A DNA stretch of 64,000 nt from Hydractinia symbiolongicarpus. Its lineage: Eukaryota; Cnidaria; Hydrozoa; Anthoathecata; Hydractiniidae. This document shows, piece after piece, positions 51,427 to 62,437 of this stretch (position 1 is its first letter; every line of letters begins with the position of its first letter). The stretch is from assembly GCF_029227915.1 (NCBI RefSeq), contig NC_079880.1, positions 29,507,501 through 29,571,500 on the forward strand, given 5' to 3'. Position numbers and translations under genes: made by a program. The notes under the pieces were generated by a model, which had not been told where the DNA came from, did no database searches, and was given only the letters and a program-made list of their open reading frames with translations.

Positions 51427-51473
51427 AAATTTCGCTTCGCTCGCTTCGCTCGCAAAGCTCAATTGCTTCGCAA
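51427..51473 (-). repeat. Element 5' terminus with expanded GCTTCGCTC repeats, copy 2
   Basis: Same terminus as copy 1 (motif at 51,461-51,473), but with 18 extra bases built from GCTTCGCTC and AAAGCTC units. The extra segment is bounded by short GCTC direct repeats. The difference could be a slippage deletion in copy 1 or an expansion here. The first satellite bases beyond it read TTGTTCGG, where copy 1 has TCGTTCGG. Confidence 0.6.
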
Positions 51474-51893
51474 AAATTGTTCGGAAAATGAGTTTACTCC
51501 CTGGGTACTTTCTTTGTATACTTTTGACTATACGAACCGAGTCCGGGATTTACGGGAAGTCGCGGGTTTTCGTTTGCCGGCGATTAAACTTCTTTTATTC
51601 AGCGTCTCATCAAAAATGAAAACATTTTTAAAAACTACAAGTCTCATGGGCTTTAGTGGTGAAATAATAATTTAAAAAATCGTTCGGGAAATGAGTTTAC
51701 ACCCTGGGTACTTTCTTTGTATACTTTTGACTATACGGGCCGAGTCCGGGATTTTCGGTAAATCACAGGTTTTCGTTTGCCGGCGATTAAAGTTCTTTTA
51801 TTCAGCGTCTCATCAAAAATGAAAACAAGTTTGAAGACTACAAGTCTCATGCGTTTTAGTGGTGAAAAAATAATTTAAAAAATCGTTCGGGAA

Positions 51894-52096
51894 ATGAGTT
51901 TACTCCCTGGGTACTTTCTTTGTATACTTTTGACTATACGGGCCGAGTCCGGGATTTTCGGTAAATCGCAGGTTTTCGTTTGCCGGCGATTAAACTTCTT
52001 TTATTCAGCGTCTCATCAAAAATGAAAACATTTTTGAAAACTACAGGTCTTATGCGTTTTAGTGGTGAAAACATAATTTAAAAAATCGTTCTGGAA
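51894..52096 (+). repeat. Chimeric monomer at a one-monomer deletion
   Basis: Its first half (TTTTCGGTAAATCGCAGG) matches the monomer at about 34.86-35.06 kb. Its second half (ACATTTTTGAAAAC with CTTATGCG) matches the following monomer at about 35.06-35.26 kb. The two monomers of copy 1 correspond to this single one in copy 2, so 202 bp was lost by in-register exchange somewhere between CGCAGG and the dyad. Confidence 0.75.
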
Positions 52097-55000
52097 ATGA
52101 GTTTACTCACAGGGTACTTTCTTTATATACATTCGACTATACGGCCCAAGCCCGGGATTTACGGGAAATCGCGGGTTTTCGTTTGCCGGCGATTAAACCT
52201 CTTTCATTAAGCGTCTCATCAAATATGAGAACATTTTTGAAAACTACAAGTCTCATGCGTTTTAGTGGTGAAAAAAAAATTTAAAAAATCGTTCGGAAAA
52301 TGAGTTTAATCCCCGGGTACTTTCTTTGTAAACTTTTGACTATACAGGCCGAGTCCGAGATTTACGGGAAATCGCGGGTTTTCGTTTGCCGGCGATTAAA
52401 CTTCTTTTATTCAGCGTCCCATCAAAAATGAAAACATTTTTGAAAACTACAAGTCTCATGGGTTTTAGTGGTGAAAAAATAATTTAAAAAATCGTTCGGA
52501 AAATGAGTTTACTCCCTGGGTACTCTCTTTGTATACTTTTGACTATACGGGCCGAGTCCGGGATTTACGGGAAGTCGCGGGTTTTCGTTTGCCGGCGATT
52601 AAACTTCTTTTATTCAGCGTCTCATCAAAAATGAAAACATTTTTAAAAACTACAAGTCTCATGGGCTTTAGTGGTGAAATAATAATTTAAAAAATCGTTC
52701 GGGAAATGAGTTTACACCCTGGGTACTTTCTTTATGTACTTTTGACTATACGGGCCGAGTCCGGGATTTACGGGAAATCGCGGGTTTTTCTTTGCCGGCG
52801 ATTAAACTTCTTTTATTCAGCGTCCCATCAAAAATGAAAACATTTTTGAAAACTACAAGTCTCATGCGTTTTAGTGGTGAAAAAATAATTTAAAAAATCG
52901 TTTGGGAAATGAGTTTACTCCCTGGGTACTTTCTTTGTATACTTTTGACTATACGGGCCGAGTCCGGGATTTACGGAAAGTCGCGGGTTTTAGTTTGCCG
53001 ACGATTAAACTTCTTTTATTCAGCGTCTCATCAAAAATGAAAACATTTTTAAAAACTACAAGTCTTATGGGCTTTAGAGGTGAAATAATAATTTTAAAAA
53101 TCGTTCGGGTAATGAGTTTACACCCGGGGTACTTTCTTTGTATACTTTTTACTATACGGGCCGAGTCCGGGATTTTCGGTAAATCGCAGGTTTTCGTTTG
53201 CCGGCGATTAAACTTCTTTTATTCAGCGTCTCATCAAAAATGAAAACATTTTTGAAAACTACAAGTCTCATGCGTTTTAGTGGTGAAAAAATAATTTAAA
53301 AAGTCGTTCGGGAAACGAGTTTACTCCCTGGGTACTTTCTTTGTATACTTTTGATTATACGGGCCGAGTCCGGGGTTTCCGGGAAATGGCGGGTTTTCGT
53401 TTGCCGGCGATTAAACTTCTTTTATTCAGCGTCTCATCAAAAATAAAACATTTTTGAAAACTACAAGTCTCATGCGTTTCAGTGGTGAAAAGATAATTAA
53501 AAAAATCGTTCGGGAAATGAGTTTACACCCTGGGTACTTTCTTTGTATACTTTTGACTTTACAGGTCCAGTCCGGGATTTACGGGAAATCGCAGGTTTTC
53601 GTTTGCCGGCGTTTAAACTTCTTTTATTCAGCGTCTCATCAAAAATGAAAACAAGTTTGAAGACTACAAGTGTCATGCGTTTTAGTGGTGAAAAAATAAT
53701 TTAAAAAATCGTTCGGGAAATGAGTTTACTCCCTGGGTACTTTCTTTGTATACTTTTGACTATACGGGCCAAGCCCGGGATTTACGGGAAATCGCGGGTT
53801 TTCGTTTGCCGGCGATTAAACTTCTTTTATTCAGCGTCTCATCAAAAATGAAAACATTTTTGAAAACTACAAGTCTTATGCGTTTTAGTGGTCAAAAAAT
53901 AATTTAAAAAATCGTTCTGGAAATGAGTTTACTCACAGGGTACTTTCTTTATATACATTCGACTATACGGCCCAAGCCCGGGATTTACGGGAAATCGCGG
54001 GTTTTCGTTTGCCGGCGATTAAACCTCTTTCATTAAGCGTCTCATCAAAAATGAAAACACTTTTGAAAACTACAAGTCTAATGCGTTTTAATGGTGAAAA
54101 AAAAATTTAAAAAATCGTTCGGAAAATGAGTTTACTCCCCGGGTACTTTCTTTGTATACTTTTGACTTTACAGGTCCAGTCCGGGATTTACGGGAAATGG
54201 CAGGTTTTCGTTTGCCGGCGTGTAAACTTCTTTTATTCAGCGTCTCATCAAAAAAGAAAACAAGTTTGAAGACTACAAGTCTCATGCGTTTTAGTGGTGA
54301 AAAAATAATTTAAAAAATCGTTCGGGAAATGAGTTAACTCCCTGGGTACTTTCTTTGTATACTTTTGACTATACGGGCCGAGTCCGGGATTTACGGAAAG
54401 TCGCGGGTTTTAGTTTGCCGACGATTAAACTTCTTTTATTCAGAGTCTCATCAAAAATGAAAACATTTTTAAAAACTACAAGTCTCATGGGCTTTAGAGG
54501 TGAAATAATAATTTAAAAAATCGTTCGGGTAATGAGTTTACACCCGGGGTACTTTCTTTGTATACTTTTGACTATACGGGCCGAGTCCGGGATTTTCGGT
54601 AAATCGCAGGTTTTCGTTTGCCGGCGATTAAACTTCTTTTATTCAGCGTCTCATCAAAAATGAAAACATTTTTGAAAACTACAAGTCTCATGCGTTTTAG
54701 TGGTGAAAAAATAATTTAAAAAATCGTTCGGGAAATGAGTTTACTCCCTGGGTACTTTCTTTGTATACTTTTGATTATACGGGCCGAGTCCGGGGTTTCC
54801 GGGAAATGGCGGGTTTTCGTTTGCCGGCGATTAAACTTCTTTTATTCAGCGTCTCATCAAAAATAAAACATTTTTGAAAACTACAAGTCTCATGCGTTTT
54901 AGTGGTGAAAAGATAATTTAAAAAATCGTTCGGGAAATGAGTTTACACCCTGGGTACTTTCTTTGTATACTTTTGACTTTACAGGTCCAGTCCGGGATTT

Positions 55001-55139
55001 ACGGGAAATCGCAGGTTTTCGTTTGCCGGCGTTTAAACTTCTTTTATTCAGCGTCTCATGAAAAATGAAATCATTTTTGAAAACTATAAGTCTCATGCGT
55101 TTTAGTGGTGAAAAAATAATTTAAAAAATCGTTCGGGAA

Positions 55140-57373
55140 ATGAGTTTACTCCCTGGGTACTTTCTTTGTATACTTTTGATTATACGGGCCGAGTCCAGGG
55201 TTTCCGGGAAATGGCGGGTTTTCGTTTGCCGGCGATTAAACTTCTTTTATTCAGCGTCTCATCAAAAATAAAACATTTTTGAAAACTACAAGTCTCATGC
55301 GTTTTAGTGGTGAAAAGATAATTTAAAAAATCGTTCGGGAAATGAGTTTACACCCTGGGTACTTTCTTTGTATACTTTTGACTTTACAGGTCCAGTCCGG
55401 GATTTACGGGAAATCGCGGGTTTTCGTTTGCCGGCGATTAAACTTCTTTTATTCAGCATCTCATCAAAAATGAAAATATTTTTGAAAACTACAAGTCTTA
55501 TGCGTTTTAGTGGTGCAAAAATAACTTAAAAAATCGTTCTGGAAATGAGTTTACTCACAGGGTACTTTCTTTATATACATTCGACTATACGGCCCAAGCC
55601 CGGGATTTACGGGAAATCGCGGGTTTTCGTTTGCCGGCGATTAAACCTCTTTCATTAAGCGTCTCATCAAAAATGAAAACATTTTTGAAAACTACAAGTC
55701 TCATGCGTTTTAGTGGTGAAAAAATAATTTAAAAAATCGTTCGGGAAATGAGTTTACACCCTGGGTACTTTCTTTGTGTACTTTTGACTATACGGGCCGA
55801 GTCCGGGATTTTCGGTAAATCGCAGGTTTTCGTTTGCCGGCGATTAAAGTTCTTTTATTCAGCGTCTCATCAAAAATGAAAACAAGTTTGAAGACTACAA
55901 GTCTCATGCGTTTTAGTGGTGAAAAAATAATTTAAAAAATCGTTCGGGAAATGAGTTTACTCCCTGGGTACTTTCTTTGTATACTTTTGACTATACGGGC
56001 CGAGTCCGGGATTTTCGGTAAATCGCAGGTTTTCGTGTGCCGGCGATTAAACTTCTTTTATTCAGCGTCTCATCAAAAATGAAAACAAGTTTGAAGACTA
56101 CAAGTCTCATGCGTTTTAGTGGTGAAAAAATAATTTAAAAAATCGTTCGGGAAATGAGTTTACTCCCTGGGTACTTTCTTTGTATACTTTTGACTATACG
56201 GGCCGAGTCCGGGATTTTCGGTAAATCGCAGGTTTTCGTGTGCCGGCGATTAAACTTCTTTTATTCAGCGTCTCATCAACAATGAAATCATTTTTGAAAA
56301 CTACAAGTCTCATGCGTTTTAGTGGTGAAAAAATAATTTAAAAAATCGTTCGGGAAATGAGTTTACTCCCTGGCTACTTTCTTTGTATACTTTTGATTAT
56401 ACGGGCCGAGTCCAGGGTTTCCGGGAAATGGCGGGTTTTCGTTTGCCGGCGATTAAACTTCTTTTATTCAGCGTCTCATCAAAAATAAAACATTTTTGAA
56501 AACTACAAGTCTCATGCGTTTTAGTGGTGAAAAGATAATTTAAAAAATCGTTCGGGAAATGAGTTTACACCCTGGGTACTTTCTTTGTATACTTTTAACT
56601 TTACAGGTCCAGTCCGGGATTTACGGGAAATCGCGGGTTTTCGTTTGCCGGCGATTAAACTTCTTTTATTCAGCATCTCATCAAAAATGAAAATATTTTT
56701 GAAAACTACAAGTCTTATGCGTTTTAGTGGTGCAAAAATAACTTAAAAAATCGTTCTGGAAATGAGTTTACTCACAGGGTACTTTCTTTATATACATTCG
56801 ACTATACGGCCCAAGCCCGGGATTTACGGGAAATCGCGGGTTTTCGTTTGCCGGCGATTAAACCTCTTTCATTAAGCGTCTCATCAAAAATGAAAACATT
56901 TTTGAAAACTACAAGTCTCATGCGTTTTAGTGGTGAAAAAATAATTTAAAAAATCGTTCGGGAAATGAGTTTACACCCTGGGTACTTTCTTTGTGTACTT
57001 TTGACTATACGGGCCGAGTCCGGGATTTTCGGTAAATCGCAGGTTTTCGTTTGCCGGCGATTAAAGTTCTTTTATTCAGCGTCTCATCAAAAATGAAAAC
57101 AAGTTTGAAGACTACAAGTCTCATGCGTTTTAGTGGTGAAAAAATAATTTAAAAAATCGTTCGGGAAATGAGTTTACTCCCTGGGTACTTTCTTTGTATA
57201 CTTTTGACTATACGGGCCGAGTCCGGGATTTTCGGTAAATCGCAGGTTTTCGTGTGCCGGCGATTAAACTTCTTTTATTCAGCGTCTCATCAAAAATGAA
57301 AACAAGTTTGAAGACTACAAGTCTCATGCGTTTTAGTGGTGAAAAAATAATTTAAAAAATCGTTCGGGAAATG
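55140..57373 (+). repeat. Higher-order repeat: pair of 6-monomer units (1,217 bp)
   Basis: Units begin at 55,140 and 56,357. Shared rare variants at +1,217 bp include CAGCATCTCATC, GGTGCAAAAATAACTTAA, TTTGTGTACTTTTG and TTTTCGTGTGCCGG. The sixth monomer is not matched: in the first unit it carries CAACAATGAAATC, while the second unit is followed by a TTGTAAAC/GCCAAGCCC monomer. Confidence 0.8.
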
Positions 57374-58993
57374 AGTTTACTCCCTGGGTACTTTCTTTGT
57401 AAACTTTTGACTATACGGGCCAAGCCCGGGATTTACGGGAAATCGCGGGTTTTCGTTTGCCGGCGATTAAACTTCTTTTATTCAGCGTCTCATCAAAAAT
57501 GAAAACATTTTTGAAAACTACAAGTCTTATGCGTTTTAGTGGTGAAAAAATAATTTAAAAAATCGTTCTGGAAATGAGTTTACTCACAGGGTACTTTCTT
57601 TATATACATTCGACTATACGGCCCAAGCCCGGGATTTACGGGAAATCGCGGGTTTTCGTTTGCCGGCGATTAAACCTCTTTCATTAAGCGTCTCATCAAA
57701 AATGAAAACATTTTTGAAAACTACAAGTCTCATGCGTTTTAGTGGTGAAAAAAAAATTTAAAAAATCGTTCGGAAAATGAGTTTACTCCCCGGGTACTTT
57801 CTTTGTATACTTTTGACTTTACAGGTCCAGTCCGGGATTAACGGGAAATCGCAGGTTTTCGTTTGCCGGCGTGTAAACTTCTTTTATTCAGTGTCTCATC
57901 AAAAAAGAAAACAAGTTTGAAGACTACAAGTCTCATGCGTTTTAGTGGTGAAAAAATAATTTAAAAAATCGTTCGGGAAATGAGTTAACTCCCTGGGTAC
58001 TTTCTTTGTATACTTTTGATTATACGGGCCGAGTCCGGGGTTTCCGGGAAATGGCGGGTTTTCGTTTGCCGGCGATTAAACTTCTTTTATTCAGCGTCTC
58101 ATCAAAAATAAAACATTTTTGAAAACTACAAGTCTCATGCGTTTTAGTGGTGAAAAGATAATTTAAAAAATCGTTCAGGAAATGAGTTTACACCCTGGGT
58201 ACTTTCTTTGTATACTTTTGACTTTACAGGTCCAGTCCGGGATTTACGGGAAATCGCAGGTTTTCGTTTGCCGGCGTTTAAACTTCTTTTATTCAGCGTC
58301 TCATCAAAAATGAAAACAAGTTTGAAGACTACAAGTCTCATGCGTTTTAGTGGTGAAAAAATAATTTAAAAAATCGTTCGGGAAATGAGTTTACTCCCTG
58401 GGTACTTTCTTTGTATACTTTTGACTATCCGGGCCAAGCCCGGGATTTACGGGAAATCGCGGGTTTTCGTTTGCCGGCGATTAAACTTCTTTTATTCAGC
58501 GTCTCCTCAAAAATGAAAACATTTTTGAAAACTACAAGTCTTATGCGTTTTAGTGGTGAAAAAATAATTTAAAAAATCGTTCTGGAAATGAGTTTACTCA
58601 CAGGGTACTTTCTTTATATACATTCGACTATACGGCCCAAGCCCGGGATTTACGGGAAATCGCGGGTTTTCGTTTGCCGGCGATTAAACTTCTTTTATTC
58701 AGCGTCTCATCAACAATGAAATCATTTTTGAAAACTACAAGTCTTATGCGTTTTAGTGGTGAAAAAATAATTTAAAAAATCGTTCGGGAAATGAGTTTAC
58801 TCACAGGGTACTTTCTTTATATACATTCGACTATACGGCCCAAGCCCGGGATTTACGGGAAATCGCGGGTTTTCGTTTGCCGGCGATTAAACTTCTTTTA
58901 TTCAGCGTCTCATCAACAATGAAATCATTTTTGAAAACTACAAGTCTTATGCGTTTTAGTGGTGAAAAAATAATTTAAAAAATCGTTCGGGAA

Positions 58994-61900
58994 ATGAGTT
59001 TACTCCCTGGGTACTTTCTTTGTATACTTTGATTATACGGGCCGAGTCCAGGGTTTCCGGGAAATGGCGGGTTTTCGTTTGCCGGCGATTAAACTTCTTT
59101 TATTCAGCGTCTCATCAAAAATAAAACATTTTTGAAAACTACAAGTCTCATGCGTTTTAGTGGTGAAAAGATAATTTAAAAAATCGTTCGGGAAATGAGT
59201 TTACACCCTGGGTACTTTCTTTGTATACTTTTGACTTTACAGGTCCAGTCCGGGATTTACGGGAAATCGCGGGTTTTCGTTTGCCGGCGATTAAACTTCT
59301 TTTATTCAGCGTCTCATCAAAAATGAAAACATTTTTGAAAACTACAAGTCTTATGCGTTTTAGTGGTGAAAAAATAATTTAAAAAATCGTTCTGGAAATG
59401 AGTTTACTCACAGGGTACTTTCTTTATATACATTCGACTATACGGCCCAAGCCCGGGACTTAGGGGAAATCGCGGGTTTTCGTTTGCCGGCGATTAAACT
59501 TCTTTTATTCAGCGTCTCATCAACAATGAAATCATTTTTGAAAACTACAAGTCTCATGCGTTTTAGTGGTGAAAAAATAATTTAAAAAATCGTTCGGGAA
59601 ATGAGTTTACTCCCTGGGTACTTTCTTTGTATACTTTTGATTATACGGGCCGAGTCCAGGGTTTCCGGGAAATGGCGGGTTTTCGTTTGCCGGCGATTAA
59701 ACTTCTTTTATTCAGCGTCTCATCAAAAATAAAACATTTTTGAAAACTACAAGTCTCATGCGTTTTAGTGGTGAAAAGATAATTTAAAAAATCGTTCGGG
59801 AAATGAGTTTACACCCTGGGTACTTTCTTTGTATACTTTTGACTTTACAGGTCCAGTCCGGGATTTACGGGAAATCGCGGGTTTTCGTTTGCCGGCGATT
59901 AAACTTCTTTTATTCAGCGTCTCATCAAAAATGAAAACATTTTTGAAAACTACAAGTCTTATGCGTTTTAGTGGTGAAAAAATAATTTAAAAAATCGTTC
60001 TGGAAATGAGTTTACTCACAGGGTACTTTCTTTATATACATTCGACTATACGGCCCAAGCCCGGGACTTAGGGGAAATCGCGGGTTTTCGTTTGCCGGCG
60101 ATTAAACTTCTTTTATTCAGCGTCTCATCAACAATGAAATCATTTTTGAAAACTACAAGTCTCATGCGTTTTAGTGGTGAAAAAATAATTTAAAAAATCG
60201 TTCGGGAAATGAGTTTACTCCCTGGGTACTTTCTTTGTATACTTTTGATTATACGGGCCGAGTCCAGGGTTTCCGGGAAATGGCGGGTTTTCGTTTGCCG
60301 GCGATTAAACTTCTTTTATTCAGCGTCTCATCAAAAATAAAACATTTTTGAAAACTACAAGTCTCATGCGTTTTAGTGGTGAAAAGATAATTTAAAAAAT
60401 CGTTCGGGAAATGAGTTTACACCATGGGTACTTTCTTTGTATACTTTTGACTTTACAGGTCCAGTCCGGGATTTACGGGAAATGGCGGGTTTTCGTTTGC
60501 CGGCGATTAAACTTCTTTTATTCAGCGTCTCATCAAAAATAAAACATTTTTGAAAACTACAAGTCTCATGCGTTTTAGTGGTGAAAAGATAATTTAAAAA
60601 ATCGTTCGGGAAATGAGTTTACACCCTGGGTACTTTCTTTGTATACTTTTGACTTTACAGGTCCAGTCCGGGATTTACGGGAAATCGCGGGTTTTCGTTT
60701 GCCGGCGATTAAACTTCTTTTATTCAGCGTCTCATCAAAAATGAAAACATTTTTGAAAACTACAAGTCTTATGCGTTTTAGTGGTGAAAAAATAATTTAA
60801 AAAATCGTTCTGGAAATGAGTTTACTCACAGGGTACTTTCTTTATATACATTCGACTATACGGCCCAAGCCCGGGACTTAGGGGAAATCGCGGGTTTTCG
60901 TTTGCCGGCGATTAAACTTCTTTTATTCAGCGTCTCATCAACAATGAAATCATTTTTGAAAACTACAAGTCTCATGCGTTTTAGTGGTGAAAAAATAATT
61001 TAAAAAATCGTTCGGGAAATGAGTTTACTCCCTGGGTACTTTCTTTGTATACTTTTGATTATACGGGCCGAGTCCAGGGTTTCCGGGAAATGGCGGGTTT
61101 TCGTTTGCCGGCGATTAAACTTCTTTTATTCAGCGTCTCATCAAAAATAAAACATTTTTGAAAACTACAAGTCTCATGCGTTTTAGTGGTGAAAAGATAA
61201 TTTAAAAAATCGTTCGGGAAATGAGTTTACACCCTGGGTACTTTCTTTGTATACTTTTGACTTTACAGGTCCAGTCCGGGATTTACGGGAAATCGCGGGT
61301 TTTCGTTTGCCGGCGATTAAACTTCTTTTATTCAGCGTCTCATCAAAAATGAAAACATTTTTGAAAACTACAAGTCTTATGCGTTTTAGTGGTGAAAAAA
61401 TAATTTAAAAAATCGTTCTGGAAATGAGTTTACTCACAGGGTACTTTCTTTATATACATTCGACTATACGGCCCAAGCCCGGGACTTAGGGGAAATCGCG
61501 GGTTTTCGTTTGCCGGCGATTAAACTTCTTTTATTCAGCGTCTCATCAACAATGAAATCATTTTTGAAAACTACAAGTCTCATGCGTTTTAGTGGTGAAA
61601 AAATAATTTAAAAAATCGTTCGGGAAATGAGTTTACTCCCTGGGTACTTTCTTTGTATACTTTTGATTATACGGGCCGAGTCCAGGGTTTCCGGGAAATG
61701 GCGGGTTTTCGTTTGCCGGCGATTAAACTTCTTTTATTCAGCGTCTCATCAAAAATAAAACATTTTTGAAAACTACAAGTCTCATGCGTTTTAGTGGTGA
61801 AAAGATAATTTAAAAAATCGTTCGGGAAATGAGTTTACACCATGGGTACTTTCTTTGTATACTTTTGACTTTACAGGTCCAGTCCGGGATTTACGGGAAA

Positions 61901-62234
61901 TCGCGGGTTTTCGTTTGCCGGCGATTAAACTTCTTTTATTCAGCGTCTCATCAAAAATGAAAACATTTTTGAAAACTACAAGTCTTATGCGTTTTAGTGG
62001 TGAAAAAATAATTTAAAAAATCGTTCTGGAAATGAGTTTACTCACAGGGTACTTTCTTTATATACATTCGACTATACGGCCCAAGCCCGGGATTTACGGG
62101 AAATCGCGGGTTTTCGTTTGCCGGCGATTAAACCTCTTTCATTAAACGTCTCATCAAAAATGAAAACACTTTTGAAAACTACAAGTCTCATGCGTTTTCG
62201 TGGTGAAAAAAAAAATTAAAAAATCGTTCGGAAA
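58994..62234 (+). repeat. Higher-order repeat: five trimer-type units (607-608 bp, one of 810 bp)
   Basis: Unit starts at 58,994, 59,601, 60,209, 61,019 and 61,627 are 607, 608, 810 and 608 bp apart. Each unit contains a GATTATACGG/GGTTTCCGGG monomer of 202 bp, a GACTTTACAGG monomer whose second half is of the GTCTTATGCG type, and a CTCACAGGG monomer, mostly with GGGACTTAGGGG and CAACAATGAAATC. The 810-bp unit has one extra 202-bp chimeric monomer, with ACCATGGG at its start. The fifth unit also has ACCATGGG, but its third monomer reverts to GGGATTTACGGG. Copies are nearly identical, so this is the youngest-looking amplification in the window. Confidence 0.85.
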
Positions 62235-62437
62235 ATGAGTTTACTCCCTGGGTATTTTCTTTGTATACTTTTTACTATACGGGCCAAGCCCGGGACTTAG
62301 GGGAAATTGCTGGTTTTCGTTTGCCGGCGATTAAACCTCTTTCATTAAGCGTCTCATCAAAAATGAAAACATTTTTGAAAACTACAAGTCTCATGCGTTT
62401 TAGTGGTGAAAAAATAATTTAAAAAATCGTTCGGGAA
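62235..62437 (+). repeat. Uninterrupted relative of the element's target monomer (empty site)
   Basis: This monomer shares TTTTTACTATACGG, the GGGACTTRGGGG variant and GGAAATYGCTGG with the monomer broken by the element at 31,414 and 48,440, and it follows the same neighbouring monomers. Here the A6 tract at 62,421-62,426 is intact and continues straight into TCGTTCGGG. The monomer after next to the element's right side (TTTTCGGTAAATC with GATTAAAGTTC) directly follows here, so one monomer differs between the loci. Confidence 0.7.

Larger units (their letters stand above)
48440..51473 (-). mobile_element. Putative non-autonomous Helitron2/Helentron-like element, copy 2
   Basis: Nearly identical to the element at 31,414-34,439, at 3,034 bp. 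By eye the copies differ by about 11 substitutions, by 10 bp absent here (present at 33,004-33,013 in copy 1), and by 18 bp present here near the 5' terminus (minus strand) in a stretch of GCTTCGCTC repeats. It has the same CTAG end, hairpin, asymmetric inverted repeat and 3+3 split of the A6 tract. The flanking monomers are the same as in copy 1, so this copy arose by segmental duplication. No open frame of convincing coding character is present. Confidence 0.65.
44106..54332 (+). repeat. Segmental duplication, copy 2 (satellite plus insert)
   Basis: Counterpart of about 27,080-37,500. The match starts within a monomer sharing GTCCCATC and ends where copy 1 reads AGTTTACTCC with GCCAAGCCC and copy 2 reads AGTTAACTCC with GCCGAGTCC. 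Compared with copy 1 it has lost one monomer near 46.9 kb, gained one near 45.9-46.1 kb, and fused two monomers into one at about 51.89-52.10 kb. The unique insert is far less rearranged than the flanking satellite, as expected for tandem DNA prone to unequal exchange. Confidence 0.85.
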
